From Vibrio splendidus (GTDB lineage: Bacteria > Pseudomonadota > Gammaproteobacteria > Enterobacterales > Vibrionaceae), in contig NZ_MCUN01000012.1 in NCBI RefSeq assembly GCF_002873455.1, forward strand, positions 62,001 to 126,000: a stretch of 64,000 bases of DNA, written 5' to 3'. The notes under the pieces were generated by a model. It was not told where the DNA came from and ran no database searches. It saw only the letters and a list, made by a program, of their open reading frames with translations. The number at the start of each line of letters is the position of its first letter. Positions within the stretch are counted from its first letter, which is position 1. Made by a program: the position numbers and the translations under genes. Below are positions 9,711 through 19,044 of this stretch, piece by piece.

Positions 9711-10645
9711 GACTTTTTCTCCCTAAGTTCAGAGTAAAGATAAGGCACGAGAATCGCTAAAATACCGGCAAGCATCATCATGGCACTGGCAGCACCAAGG
9801 CCAATTTGTCCGCGAGTAAAGGAGTGTGCGTACATAAATAGCGCAGGAAGATCCGATGAATAACCGGGACCACCTGCCGTCATTGCGGTCACAAGGTCGA
9901 AGCTCTTAATTGCAATGTGTGAGGTGATGATCACCGCACTGAAAACCACAGGGCGCAAGCAAGGCAGAATGATTTTGAGATAGATAGTGGGTAAGCTTGC
10001 CCCATCGATTTGAGCCGCTTTGATGATTGAAGAATCGATGCCACGCAGACCTGCTAAGAACATCGCCATCACGAATCCAGAAGACTGCCAAAGTGCTGCA
10101 ATCACTAAGGTGTAAACCGACATTTCAGAATTGACGAGCCAGTCAAATTTGAAGTCAGTAAATCCCCAGTCTTGCATCAGCTTTTCAATGCCAAGACCCG
10201 GGTTAAGAATCCATTTCCACGCCGTACCCGTCACGATGAATGACAACGCCATTGGGTAGAGATAGATAGTACGAATCGCGCCTTCTTGACGGATATTCTG
10301 GTCAAGCAATACCGCTAAACCAACACCAAGCAAGATGGCAATCGCCATAAATAGAAAACCAAACACACTGAGGTTGGTGATAGAGGTGATCCAGCGATCG
10401 TTGTCCATCAGCTTTTCATATTGGGTTAAACCAACGAAGTTGAAGCTAGGAAGAAATCGAGAGTTGGTGAACGACAATGCGGCCGTCCAAAATATATAAC
10501 CGTAGATACACACCACGGTCACTAACGCAGTTGGCGCCAGCACAATTTTAGGTAACCAATGTTGCAACCTGTCAGCAAAACTCGGTTTCGGTGCAGGCTG
10601 GCTCCTTGTGGGTTTTGGAGTCGACTCAGTCAAAACATGCTCCAT
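9707..10645 (-). CDS. gtsB: Sugar ABC transporter permease (GtsB/MalF type)
   Basis: 312-residue inner-membrane permease of the CUT1 family. A proline-rich cytoplasmic N-terminus is followed by six hydrophobic helices from about residue 33, and by the EAA motif around DSSIIKAAQIDGASLPTIYLK. The ATG has an AAGGA ribosome binding site. It is separated from gtsA by 181 bp containing an intercistronic hairpin, and overlaps gtsC by 4 nt. Confidence 0.85.
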   Translation of the reverse strand: MEHVLTESTPKPTRSQPAPKPSFADRLQHWLPKIVLAPTALVTVVCIYGYIFWTAALSFTNSRFLPSFNFVGLTQYEKLMDNDRWITSITNLSVFGFLFMAIAILLGVGLAVLLDQNIRQEGAIRTIYLYPMALSFIVTGTAWKWILNPGLGIEKLMQDWGFTDFKFDWLVNSEMSVYTLVIAALWQSSGFVMAMFLAGLRGIDSSIIKAAQIDGASLPTIYLKIILPCLRPVVFSAVIITSHIAIKSFDLVTAMTAGGPGYSSDLPALFMYAHSFTRGQIGLGAASAMMMLAGILAILVPYLYSELREKKS

Positions 10646-10770
10646 AACTTATCCTTGTTGCACAATCGAGCCAATGGCTTACCTTTCGGCACCACATCAG
10701 CATCACGCATATTAGAATTGGGAGTGAAGAGCAGATAGGCTCCCTACGAGCCTACCCACCCTGGGGGTTC

Positions 10771-10819
10771 GATAAAGCAACACAACCCGTCACTCACGTG
10801 CATTGTGTGTCGCTTATCA
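10771..10819 (-). other. Intercistronic stem-loop after gtsA
   Basis: Imperfect inverted repeat with arms GATAAaGCaACACAA (10771-10785) and TTGTGTgtcGCTTATC (10803-10818), just beyond the gtsA stop. A smaller hairpin GGCTC/GAGCC lies at 10738-10752. No T-run follows. Such structures after binding-protein genes usually protect the upstream mRNA, or reduce read-through, to give excess binding protein over permease; that role is inferred here. Confidence 0.55.
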
Positions 10820-10826
10820 AGTTAGA

Positions 10827-12074
10827 TTAGATAGCCGCTTTCACTGCTTTTGCTAACTTAGCTGCCGCTTGTTTCGGGTCGGCATCTTTCTCATTGAAGA
10901 AGTTGGTCACTACGTCATAGATGGCGCCTTGAGCGTAGCTTGTTGTCGCTAGGCCGTGAGCCATACTCGGAACAAGATCGCCCGATTCAGCACTCGCTTT
11001 GAAGGTTGCCATTGAGTCCAACGCACATTGGTCAAACTTAGACATGTCCATATCTAGACGTACAGGGATAGAACCTTTGTTAAGGTTGAAGACTTCTTGG
11101 AAGTCTTTAGTAAGAATGGTTTTCGCTAGGTCTTGCTGCGCTTTTGGGTTCTCTTTGTCACTTAACTCAAAGAACGCAAAGCTATCAATATTGAAGGTAA
11201 ATTGGCCGTCAGTACCTGGAGCTGGTGCACAGATGTAATCTTTACCCGGCACTTTGCCTGCCGCAGTAAACTCACCTTTCGCCCAATCACCCATGATTTG
11301 CATCGCGGCTTCGCCATTGATAACCATTGAAGTTGCGACGTTCCAATCACGACCTGGAGAGTTGCTGTCGATGTAGTCACGCATCTTTTTGAACTTGGTG
11401 AATACTTCCACCATTTTGTCGCCAGATAACACGTCCATATCAAGATCAACGAACGCTTTGTTGTAGTCTGCACTGCCTAGTACATCAAGTGCCACGGCTT
11501 CGAATACGGTTGCGTCTTGCCAAGGCTGGCCACCATGAGCTAATGGAATGAAACCAGCCGCTTTAATCTTATCTGCAGCAACAAAGAACTCATCTAACGT
11601 CGTTGGAACCGTCACGCCTGATTTTTCTAAAACAACAGGGTTAGCCCAAAGCCAGTTAACACGGTGAACGTTGACAGGAACTGCCACATATTCGCCATCC
11701 CACTTCATCACTTTAGTCACTACTTCTGGTAGTAGTTCATCCCATTGTTCTTGTTTAGCAGTCGCATCGAGAGACGTTAGAAAACCTAAACCACCCCACT
11801 CCTGAATATCATGACCTTTAATCTGCGCTGCAGAAGGAGGATTGCCCGATACTGCTCGAGTTTTCAAAACAGTCATCGCACTTTCACCGCCGCCACCCGC
11901 AACAGCAAAATCTTTCCAAGTATGGCCTTGTTCTTCAATCATCTCTTTCAGTACCGCAGCGGATTTCGCTTCGCCACCGGCAGTCCACCAGTGAAGCACT
12001 TCCACTTCACCAGCTTGAGAAAATGTTGAGGCAGCAAGAAGAGATAGAGTAAGTAGGGTTTTATTGATTTTCAT
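10827..12074 (-). CDS. gtsA: Periplasmic glucose-type sugar-binding protein (GtsA)
   Basis: 415-residue substrate-binding protein of a CUT1 sugar importer. A signal peptide of about 21 residues ends in STFSQA-GE. The mature start [15 protein letters not shown], the [18 protein letters not shown] region and the [14 protein letters not shown] segment closely match Pseudomonas GtsA, which binds glucose. The operon order (response regulator, kinase, binding protein, two permeases, ATPase) also mirrors the gltR-gtrS-gts locus of Pseudomonas. Glucose or mannose is therefore the likely ligand, but the sequence cannot settle this. Confidence 0.88.
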   Translation of the reverse strand: MKINKTLLTLSLLAASTFSQAGEVEVLHWWTAGGEAKSAAVLKEMIEEQGHTWKDFAVAGGGGESAMTVLKTRAVSGNPPSAAQIKGHDIQEWGGLGFLTSLDATAKQEQWDELLPEVVTKVMKWDGEYVAVPVNVHRVNWLWANPVVLEKSGVTVPTTLDEFFVAADKIKAAGFIPLAHGGQPWQDATVFEAVALDVLGSADYNKAFVDLDMDVLSGDKMVEVFTKFKKMRDYIDSNSPGRDWNVATSMVINGEAAMQIMGDWAKGEFTAAGKVPGKDYICAPAPGTDGQFTFNIDSFAFFELSDKENPKAQQDLAKTILTKDFQEVFNLNKGSIPVRLDMDMSKFDQCALDSMATFKASAESGDLVPSMAHGLATTSYAQGAIYDVVTNFFNEKDADPKQAAAKLAKAVKAAI

Positions 12075-12166
12075 TATAATCTTCCATGTTTAGCGGACTC
12101 GACGTCCGGTTCAATAAAGAGTCTACTTATTCTGATTTATAAGATTGAAACAAAAGGTAAGCCCTA

Positions 12167-12184
12167 TGTAACACAATTGTTACA
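12167..12184. promoter_or_regulatory. Candidate operator upstream of gtsA
   Basis: TGTAAC-N6-GTTACA is a dyad with perfect 6-bp arms and an AATT in the spacer. It directly abuts the kinase stop codon and lies about 95 bp upstream of gtsA. The TGTAAC arms do not fit the CRP consensus (TGTGA-N6-TCACA). A site for the adjacent response regulator is a reasonable guess. Confidence 0.4.
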
Positions 12185-13630
12185 TTACACTTCTAAGCCT
12201 CTTGGTATATAGACTTTGGCTTCTAAGCCACCTTGAGAGGAGTTGCGAATAATGAGATCTCCGCCGTGTCCGTGCAGGATATTTCGGCAGATCCCGAGTC
12301 CTAAACCATGTCCTTGGTCGTCGGTTGCCAACCTAAAGTAGGGTTCAAAAACCAGCTCTAACTTGTCTTCAGGGATACCTTTGCCGTGATCCTGAATCGT
12401 CACAATGACCCACACTGAATCACTGCTCATATCGACTTCGGCGGATTGTCCATATTTCACAGCATTGTCGATAAGATTAGTAAGCACGCGTTTGATCGCT
12501 AGCGGTTTGGCAACCAAAGGCTCAATCACTGCAGGTTCAAACTCGACCTTAGTTTGGTATTGATTGTGTAATTCAATCACGGAGAGCATCATATCGTTGA
12601 GATCGATAATGGCATTGTTTTCATGGAGGTCTGTGTCTCTTACCGCTTGTAATGCACCTTTCACCATCATCTCAAGCTCATCAAGATCTTTGTTGAACTT
12701 GTCTTTCTTTACTTCGCTTTCCAACAACTCAGCACGAAGCCTGAGTCGGGTGATTGGTGTCTTCAAGTCATGAGAGATAGCCGAGAACAAATGCTCTCGG
12801 TCGGCAACATAACGACGAATCCGCTGCTGCATGCGATTAAAGGCTCGGGTTGCCGTGACCAGTTCAGTCGCCCCCTCTTCTTTCAATTGGGGCTGCTGAA
12901 TATCCATGCTCATTTCATTAGCCGCCCTTGCCAACTTTTTGAGAGGGCGAACTTGGCGACGAATCGTAAAATAGGTAAGTACGAGCAGAATGAGTGTCGA
13001 GGAAACTAAGAAAATTACTTGCTCACGACCAAGAATCGTATCGTCGAGCTTTACGTATGGCGCAGGCAACAGTGCCGCAATATACACCCATTCATGACTG
13101 GTCAATTCTATCTGAACAACCAAAATAGGTGGATTAAGAGGCTCTAACGTTAAAGTATGATGTGCCCACGATCGTGGGAGATCGCTTAAATAGATGCCAT
13201 TTTTGAGCAAGCGAAGGTGTTCAGGACGAGAGAAATCAACCCGCACTGACGCCACTTTATTGAGTTTGCTACTCAAAACACTTTCTATCGCTTCAATTGA
13301 GGCGGTTTTTAGTCGGGTATCCGGAATCGGTTCGACAATCAAAGCCTCTTTATTGAAAGAAACGAAGAAACGCGTACCGCCCATATTGCGGATCTGATCC
13401 AGCACGATATGGCGATATTTAACGGGCAAAGATTGGAAAAAAGTCACCGTTGAGGCAAACATGTTCGCCATGCTCGAAGAGGCAGAACGAATCCCCTCAA
13501 GTTCTTTGTGCTTGGATTCGCTATACCAAATAGACGTTGCGATACCCTGAGCGATCACCACCGCTAGTAAGGTTAACAACAAGGTTCTTGCGACCAAAGA
13601 GTTTGGCTTTAACCTGCTCAACCAGTTCAT
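12185..13630 (-). CDS. gtrS: Sensor histidine kinase, GtrS-like
   Basis: 481-residue membrane kinase. Helix 1 is at about 14-36, a periplasmic sensor domain at about 37-205 and helix 2 at about 206-224. A HAMP segment (about 223-275), a dimerisation domain with phospho-acceptor His287 (AISHDLKTP) and an ATPase domain follow, with N-box LTNLIDNAVKYG, G1 DHGKGIP and G2 GHGLGLG. It lies 45 bp after the response regulator gene and just before the glucose-type transporter. In Pseudomonas, GtrS senses sugar-acid intermediates and controls glucose uptake with GltR; by synteny the same kind of role is inferred. The ligand is not known from sequence. Confidence 0.82.
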   Translation of the reverse strand: MNWLSRLKPNSLVARTLLLTLLAVVIAQGIATSIWYSESKHKELEGIRSASSSMANMFASTVTFFQSLPVKYRHIVLDQIRNMGGTRFFVSFNKEALIVEPIPDTRLKTASIEAIESVLSSKLNKVASVRVDFSRPEHLRLLKNGIYLSDLPRSWAHHTLTLEPLNPPILVVQIELTSHEWVYIAALLPAPYVKLDDTILGREQVIFLVSSTLILLVLTYFTIRRQVRPLKKLARAANEMSMDIQQPQLKEEGATELVTATRAFNRMQQRIRRYVADREHLFSAISHDLKTPITRLRLRAELLESEVKKDKFNKDLDELEMMVKGALQAVRDTDLHENNAIIDLNDMMLSVIELHNQYQTKVEFEPAVIEPLVAKPLAIKRVLTNLIDNAVKYGQSAEVDMSSDSVWVIVTIQDHGKGIPEDKLELVFEPYFRLATDDQGHGLGLGICRNILHGHGGDLIIRNSSQGGLEAKVYIPRGLEV

Positions 13631-13675
13631 AGGAAATACTTCATTGGCAAGGTGTTCATTAACAGCAATTGATTA

Positions 13676-14404
13676 TTAGTGTTCATACTGAACCGGCACA
13701 GCAAGAATATAGCCATTGCCACGCATGGTTTTGATGTAGTGAGGATATTTACCGCTGTCACCTAATCGGCTTCTCAGGCGACTAAGCTGCACATCAATGC
13801 CACGTTCAAAAGGCAGCGCTTCACGGCCTCTGGTGGCGAAAGAGATGGTGTCACGGTCGAGAACTTCGTTAGGGCGAGTTAAGAACAACATCAACAAAGA
13901 AAAGTCACTGCCTGACAAGTCCATTTCTTCTGAGTTTTCATTGTGCGAGATTCGATGCGCGAGTGTATCAAGCGTCCAATCACCAAAGATAATCTGCTTT
14001 GGTAATGCATCGCTTGGTTTGTCATCCACCACTTGAACACGGCGTAATAACGCTTTGATACGCGCCATTAACTGACGAGGGCTAAACGGCTTCGCAATGT
14101 AATCATCAGCACCAATTTCTAAGCCGATGATCTGATCGGTTTCATCCGATACTGCTGTCAGCATAATGATAGGCACATTGGATTGCTTTCGTACTCGCTG
14201 ACACAAAGTAAAACCGTCGTCACCGGGCAGCATCACATCGAGCAGAATCAGGTCCGGATAACCTTGGCTTTGCAGGTGGGTTTCTAATTCAACACCGTCT
14301 CCAACGGAAGAGACATCGAAACCCGATTTTGTGAGGTACTCTTCCAGCAGCTCGCGGATTTCTTGATCATCATCCACCACGAGAATTCGAGTATTTGTTG
14401 GCAT
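13676..14404 (-). CDS. gltR: OmpR-family response regulator, GltR-like
   Basis: 242 residues. The receiver domain has an acidic pocket near D11-D13, phospho-acceptor Asp56 (LILLDVMLPG), Thr83 and Lys105. The C-terminal winged-helix DNA-binding domain (about 140-240) ends in the typical IKTMRGNGYIL strand. It is first in the probable operon with the kinase and the ABC transporter, so it most likely controls that transporter. The dyad at 12167-12184 is a candidate target. Confidence 0.83.
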   Translation of the reverse strand: MPTNTRILVVDDDQEIRELLEEYLTKSGFDVSSVGDGVELETHLQSQGYPDLILLDVMLPGDDGFTLCQRVRKQSNVPIIMLTAVSDETDQIIGLEIGADDYIAKPFSPRQLMARIKALLRRVQVVDDKPSDALPKQIIFGDWTLDTLAHRISHNENSEEMDLSGSDFSLLMLFLTRPNEVLDRDTISFATRGREALPFERGIDVQLSRLRSRLGDSGKYPHYIKTMRGNGYILAVPVQYEH

Positions 14405-14561
14405 CGCCCAAACCTATTAAATTTACAACTTATTCACATAGTGTATAGGCTGGCCGATTATTTGATTATTGACATGTTTGTAAAGTTAGACGAACAAACA
14501 GATAAAGATCACATCTTAGTGACCTCTACCTGTACTTAGCGACTCAAAAAATCATAGGAGG

Positions 14562-16019
14562 TTAAGAGGAACAGCTGATTTCCATGGCTTTGCCCCACTC
14601 AGGCGGCAAGGCAGCAAGATGTTCGTAGTCAGGATGTTCCGCATAAGGGTCTGCCAGCACCACCATTAGTGCATCAATATCACTGCTATCACCGCGTTCC
14701 GCTTTATCTATGGCGAGTTGAGCAAGGTAATTTCTGAGCATGTATTTCGGGTTTACTTGGCGCATCTTTTCACAGCGCTCGGCCACTGAACTCTCTTCCA
14801 ATTCACAGCGTTGCAAGTAGTTATCTACCCATAGCTTCGCGGCCTCGCGATCGATCATCAAATCAATCACTTCCTGTGGCGGCAAGGTATCCAAGTTCGA
14901 CAACGTTCTAAAGAATCTTGGGTAGTCGACTTTGTTTTGCGACATCAGCTCAAACAACGATTCAAACAAGCGACTGTCACCTTCGTGTTTCGAAAGCAAT
15001 CCCAACTTGCGACGCATCAACTTGCTGAAATAACCATTCATTTGCGGCTCGTACTGCTCTAACGCTGCCTCTAAATCAGCTTTATCCACCAGCGGCGAAA
15101 GAGAATGAGCCAGTGCCGACAAATTCCATAATCCAATTCTAGGCTGTTGATTAAAAGCATAACGACCTTGGTAGTCGGAATGATTACAGATCAATCTTGG
15201 ATCATATTCATCTAAGAAGGCAAAAGGGCCATAATCGAAGGTTTGACCGATGATCGACATGTTGTCGGTGTTCATCACTCCATGAGCAAAACCATTCGCT
15301 TGCCACAATGCGACCATTTCAGCGGTGCGATCAACAATCTCATTAAACATGGCTGCGTAGGGTTTCTCTTCATCGAGGCATTCTGGGAAGTGCCATTCGA
15401 TGACTTTGTCGGCCAATAATTTATGTTCTGCCAACTGATTGGTATAAAACAGGTGTTCAAAGTGACCGAAACGAATATGTGACTCAGCAGCACGCACCAG
15501 CAATGCGCCCCACTCTTGCTTCTCTCGGTATACAGGAGTGTCGCTGGTCATCATCGCCAACGCGCGAGTGGTTGGGATATTAAGCCCTGCCATCGCTTCA
15601 CTACATAGGTACTCACGAACGGTTGATCGAATAACAGCACGGCCATCGCCCATACGAGAATAGGGGGTTTTACCTGCACCTTTAAGGTGTAAGTCGAACG
15701 TTTCACCACTTTTCGCGACAACTTGCGCTAACAACAGCCCTCTTCCATCACCTAAGTCCGGATTATAAGAGCCAAACTGATGACCTGCGTATTTCATTGC
15801 TACAGGCGAAAACTGCTCAGGTTCAACATTGCCAGATAACGTCTCAAGCAATTCCTCGGAAGCGTTTTCAAATGACGGAAAGCCAAGTTCATTCGCAAGA
15901 TTATGGTTCCATGCGAGCCATTGGACATTGCTGAGCGGTGTAGGTTGAATTGGGGTATAGAACAGTCGAGGTAATGCGGTAAATCGATTGTTAAATGAAA
16001 TAGAATCCCAGACAGACAT
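14562..16019 (-). CDS. selO: SelO, protein adenylyltransferase (YdiU family)
   Basis: Pseudokinase-fold enzyme that transfers AMP from ATP to protein side chains, linked to oxidative stress. The frame shows the family blocks [52 protein letters not shown] and [11 protein letters not shown]. It ends in the conserved Cys-Ser-Ser, where eukaryotic homologues carry selenocysteine. An upstream TTG at 16073 is in frame, but the ATG at 16019 (MSVWDSISF) gives 485 residues, matching the E. coli length of 478, and is preferred. The gene stands alone on the minus strand. Confidence 0.93.
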   Translation of the reverse strand: MSVWDSISFNNRFTALPRLFYTPIQPTPLSNVQWLAWNHNLANELGFPSFENASEELLETLSGNVEPEQFSPVAMKYAGHQFGSYNPDLGDGRGLLLAQVVAKSGETFDLHLKGAGKTPYSRMGDGRAVIRSTVREYLCSEAMAGLNIPTTRALAMMTSDTPVYREKQEWGALLVRAAESHIRFGHFEHLFYTNQLAEHKLLADKVIEWHFPECLDEEKPYAAMFNEIVDRTAEMVALWQANGFAHGVMNTDNMSIIGQTFDYGPFAFLDEYDPRLICNHSDYQGRYAFNQQPRIGLWNLSALAHSLSPLVDKADLEAALEQYEPQMNGYFSKLMRRKLGLLSKHEGDSRLFESLFELMSQNKVDYPRFFRTLSNLDTLPPQEVIDLMIDREAAKLWVDNYLQRCELEESSVAERCEKMRQVNPKYMLRNYLAQLAIDKAERGDSSDIDALMVVLADPYAEHPDYEHLAALPPEWGKAMEISCSS

Positions 16020-16257
16020 GAGAGGCACACTGTAGATAAAAGATGATTTAAGATTATCACAGTTTGATAACAACTTCAGATGAGGTTACGCGATGAGCTT
16101 ATGAGAGAAGATTGCTTAGCTGTTTTGCGAAGAGGAAAAGCTAAGTGGCTAGACTGATGAGAAGAGCCACATTTACGAGAATAAGAGTTCTGACTTTAAA
16201 GACTTTTTAACAAGTGTATTCATAATAAAAACTGAAAATATTGAGCCATAAAACTGA

Positions 16258-16359
16258 CTACATTAAAGCAAGAATACCCACTAGAGAAAGGGTAGAGAAA
16301 ATCCAAGTACGACTGATTACGCCAAAATTACTGTGTTGAATCATTTCTTGATGCTGCAT
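16258..16359 (-). CDS. Small membrane protein, 33 residues, hypothetical
   Basis: A short open frame with a strong AGGAGA ribosome binding site 6-7 nt before its ATG. A polar N-terminus (MQHQEMIQHSN) is followed by a single hydrophobic stretch at about residues 19-33 (WIFSTLSLVGILALM). It looks like a single-pass inner-membrane microprotein. It sits alone in a 420-bp gap between the selO and LysE-type genes, with a dyad just upstream (16381-16393). I do not recognise the family. The ribosome binding site and protein composition make it more likely real than chance. Confidence 0.6.
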   Translation of the reverse strand: MQHQEMIQHSNFGVISRTWIFSTLSLVGILALM

Positions 16360-16380
16360 ATGTCTCTCCTGAGAACGTGA

Positions 16381-16393
16381 TGGTGTAACACCA
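16381..16393. promoter_or_regulatory. Dyad upstream of the small membrane protein
   Basis: TGGTGT-A-ACACCA is a perfect 6-bp dyad located 22 bp before the small ORF start. A further ACACC half-site lies about 15 bp beyond it (near 16408). This arrangement suits a repressor operator; no regulator is identified. Confidence 0.35.
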
Positions 16394-16496
16394 ATATATC
16401 GACTTTACACCGATATCAGCAAGCACATTAATATTAACCTTTTATTACAACACCAAGAAACTTCTGTAACTATTCAACTATTTGATAAATCAAAAG

Positions 16497-17138
16497 CTAT
16501 GCTCGGCTTGTCGTAGAAAGCAGTGCACCAGCCCCAATAAAGACACCTCCAGTGACACGATTAAATATCTTAGCTCGACCTTTAGCAAACAACCAATTTG
16601 ACGACTTCGCGCCCAAGTAGGCATACACCATTAACCAAGATAATTCCATCACGGCAAAGGTCAAAGCAAACACGGTAAACTGGGGAACCAGAGCGATCGA
16701 TGGATCAATAAATTGTGGGAAAAGTGCGGTAAAAAATAGAATAGCTTTGGGATTGCTCGCACCAACAATAAAGCCACTGAGGTAATGCTGCGCAGCACTT
16801 TCTTTAACCGATTTAGAATCGGATTGTTGATTGGGTAGGTTGTCATAATCTTGCTGACTAGAACGCAGAGACTTCCAACCAAGGTAGATTAGATAAGCGG
16901 CACCTGTCCATTTAATGACGTTAAACACCACCTCAGACGAAGCAATAATCACACCCAGCCCAGTAAACGATAACGTAAGAATTCCAGTAATCGCAGTCAA
17001 GCTACCCAGCGCGGTAAATATCGATAGTTTAAAGCCAGACTGCACCCCTTTAGTCATGCATAATAAAGAGCTTGGCCCGGGCGAAGCTGTCAAAACCAGC
17101 ACCGCTAATAAATAATAAATCCATGTATCAAAGCTCAT
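16497..17138 (-). CDS. LysE/RhtB-family amino acid exporter
   Basis: 213-residue inner-membrane protein with about six hydrophobic segments. The family signature near the N-terminus is present (LTASPGPSSLLCMTKGVQSG), as is the internal GFIVGASNPKAILFFTALFPQF block. Members export amino acids such as lysine, threonine, homoserine lactone or leucine; the substrate cannot be assigned here. The ATG is preceded by a strong AAGGAGAA ribosome binding site. Transcribed alone, with the prmB terminator upstream. Confidence 0.88.
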   Translation of the reverse strand: MSFDTWIYYLLAVLVLTASPGPSSLLCMTKGVQSGFKLSIFTALGSLTAITGILTLSFTGLGVIIASSEVVFNVIKWTGAAYLIYLGWKSLRSSQQDYDNLPNQQSDSKSVKESAAQHYLSGFIVGASNPKAILFFTALFPQFIDPSIALVPQFTVFALTFAVMELSWLMVYAYLGAKSSNWLFAKGRAKIFNRVTGGVFIGAGALLSTTSRA

Positions 17139-17270
17139 CGCGAATTCTCCTTAACTCACTAAAACGAGTAAACATTGACCATCAATATGTGATAGTTATT
17201 CACATTAAGCAACTAAATAATATGAAACGAATCCTCAACGCTAAGTACGATATCCAAAATTTAGGCAATA

Positions 17271-17302
17271 AAAAACGCCATGCACTGCTGCATGGCGTTT
17301 AA
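17271..17302 (-). terminator. Terminator after prmB
   Basis: AAACGCCATGCA (17273-17284) and TGCATGGCGTTT (17289-17300) form a perfect 12-bp stem with a 4-nt loop. On the minus strand it is followed by a T-run. It ends the prmB transcript about 105 bp after its stop. Confidence 0.9.
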
Positions 17303-17407
17303 ATTAATACAGATAGGGTTTCTTTAATAACGAAGGTAACCCGAATCTAATCAAAGAAGCTTTTTCGATACAAAGCTTAGTCTGTGCAAACTTAGTCTAT
17401 AAAAAAC

Positions 17408-18340
17408 TTAGTCTTTGTAGATAGAGAACTCATCTGCGCAAGCCACTAGCTGCTCGCGAGTGATCATGAATACGCCATGACCGCCATTCGAGAACTCAAT
17501 CCAAGTAAATGGAATTTCTGGATATTGGTCCATCATGTGAACCATTGAGTTACCTACTTCACAGATCAAGATACCATCATCAGTTAGGTAATCTGGTGCG
17601 TTAGACAGAATACGGCGAACCAGTTTAAGGCCATCAGAACCTGCCGCTAGGCCAAGTTCTGGTTCATGAGTAAACTCTTCTGGCAAGCTGTTCATATCTT
17701 CTTCGTCCACGTAAGGTGGATTCGATACGATCAGGTTGTATTTCTCTTTTGGTAAATCACGGAAAAGATCTGAACGGATTGGGAACACTTGCTGCTCCAT
17801 GCCGTGATCTTGAACGTTCTGCTCAGCAACTTGCAATGCGTCAGTAGAGATATCAATCGCGTCTACTTCAGCGTCAGGGAATGCATGAGCACAAGCAATA
17901 GCAATACAGCCACTACCCGTACAAAGGTCCATGATGCGTGTTGGCTCTTCAGTTAACCAAGGTTGGAATTGAGCTTCGATCAGCTCACCAATTGGCGAAC
18001 GAGGCACAAGAACGCGTTCATCAACGAAGAACTCTAGACCACAGAACCAAGCTTTGTTGGTTAGGTAAGCCGTTGGTGTACGATCATTGATACGCTTGAT
18101 TACGCGCTCAACAATACGCAGACGTTCGCTGCTCGTTAGACGAGAGTTCATAACATGCGAAGGAACATCAATCGGCAGATAAAGAGTAGGTAAAATAAGT
18201 TGTACCGCCTCATCCCACGCGTTATCAGTGCCGTGACCATAAAAAAGGCCCGCTGCGTTAAAGCGACTAACAGTCCAACGAATCACATCTTGAAGCGTGT
18301 GTAGTTCTGATACCGCTTCTTCTACAAAAATCTTATCCAA
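17408..18340 (-). CDS. prmB: PrmB, ribosomal protein uL3 glutamine methyltransferase
   Basis: 310-residue SAM-dependent N5-glutamine methyltransferase acting on ribosomal protein L3. The SAM-binding motif is [15 protein letters not shown] (about 139-153), and the catalytic NPPY motif lies in [13 protein letters not shown]. Length and motifs match PrmB (YfcB). It is divergent from smrB, with about 60 bp between the two starts, as in many gammaproteobacteria. Confidence 0.95.
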   Translation of the reverse strand: MDKIFVEEAVSELHTLQDVIRWTVSRFNAAGLFYGHGTDNAWDEAVQLILPTLYLPIDVPSHVMNSRLTSSERLRIVERVIKRINDRTPTAYLTNKAWFCGLEFFVDERVLVPRSPIGELIEAQFQPWLTEEPTRIMDLCTGSGCIAIACAHAFPDAEVDAIDISTDALQVAEQNVQDHGMEQQVFPIRSDLFRDLPKEKYNLIVSNPPYVDEEDMNSLPEEFTHEPELGLAAGSDGLKLVRRILSNAPDYLTDDGILICEVGNSMVHMMDQYPEIPFTWIEFSNGGHGVFMITREQLVACADEFSIYKD

Positions 18341-18402
18341 AATTGTCTCCGAAAAGCGCTACAATACTGCTAATTACGTTTCTAATTAGAATTCATAACC
18401 TG

Positions 18403-18933
18403 ATGAGCAAAAAAGACACCGACTTCGATGACGATTTCGCCCTATTCAACGATGCAGTAAAGGGCGTTAAAAAGTTGCAACAGGATACCATAGTCCAGCA
18501 GCCAAAAAGAAATACCAAGCAAAAAGAAATTACTCGCACGGCAAGACAAGCCAGTGATAGCGAGTTTTATTTCTCGGATGAGTTCATTCCGCATCTTAGC
18601 GAAGAAGGCCCAACACGTTATGCGCGTGATGATGTCTCTAAGTATGAGGTGAAGCGCTTACGTCGTGGTGTCTACGTACCTGATGTGTATCTTGATATGC
18701 ACGGTATGACTCAACAAGAAGCGAAACGCGAGTTAGGTGCAATGATTGCGCACTGCGTGAAAGAGAGCGTGGCGTGTGCCTGTGTTCAGCACGGTATCGG
18801 TAAACACATCCTTAAACAGAAGGTGCCTTTGTGGTTAGCGCAGCACCCCGACGTGATGGCCTTTCACCAAGCACCTTTAGAGTTCGGTGGTAACGGTGCG
18901 TTGTTGGTTTTGCTTGCTATTCCAGACAAATAA
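18403..18933 (+). CDS. smrB: SmrB, ribosome rescue endonuclease (Smr domain)
   Basis: Cytoplasmic Smr-domain protein that cleaves mRNA at collided ribosomes. The ATG at 18403 (MSKKDTDFDDDF) matches the family start; a longer frame from 18343 adds 20 unlikely residues. The Smr domain has the hallmark DMHGMTQQEAKRE and the HGIGKHILKQKV segment, ending in GGNGALLVLL. Divergent from prmB. Confidence 0.93.
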   Translation: MSKKDTDFDDDFALFNDAVKGVKKLQQDTIVQQPKRNTKQKEITRTARQASDSEFYFSDEFIPHLSEEGPTRYARDDVSKYEVKRLRRGVYVPDVYLDMHGMTQQEAKRELGAMIAHCVKESVACACVQHGIGKHILKQKVPLWLAQHPDVMAFHQAPLEFGGNGALLVLLAIPDK

Positions 18934-18967
18934 CCCTGACTCGCTATTCCCCCCCCAACGTCAAAAA

Positions 18968-19010
18968 CAGAAAAGGGCACCTCAAATCATTGAGGTGCCC
19001 TTTTCTTTGT
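18968..19010 (+). terminator. Bidirectional terminator between smrB and sixA
   Basis: AAAAGGGCACCTCA (18971-18984) and TGAGGTGCCCTTTT (18991-19004) form a perfect 14-bp stem with a 6-nt loop, A-rich on one side and T-rich on the other. It serves both convergent genes. Confidence 0.92.
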
Positions 19011-19044
19011 TATCTTTCAGCCTACAGGTTAGATATAACCTCGA

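Noticed and set aside
14496..14516. TGTGATCTTTATCTG upstream of the response regulator, as a CRP site for a glucose-type operon
   Set aside because: Only one half-site matches; the second half (TCTGT) does not fit TCACA.
16115..16145. CTTAGC/GCTAAG hairpin upstream of selO as a terminator for the microprotein gene
   Set aside because: No T-run follows on the minus strand, so termination is unsupported.
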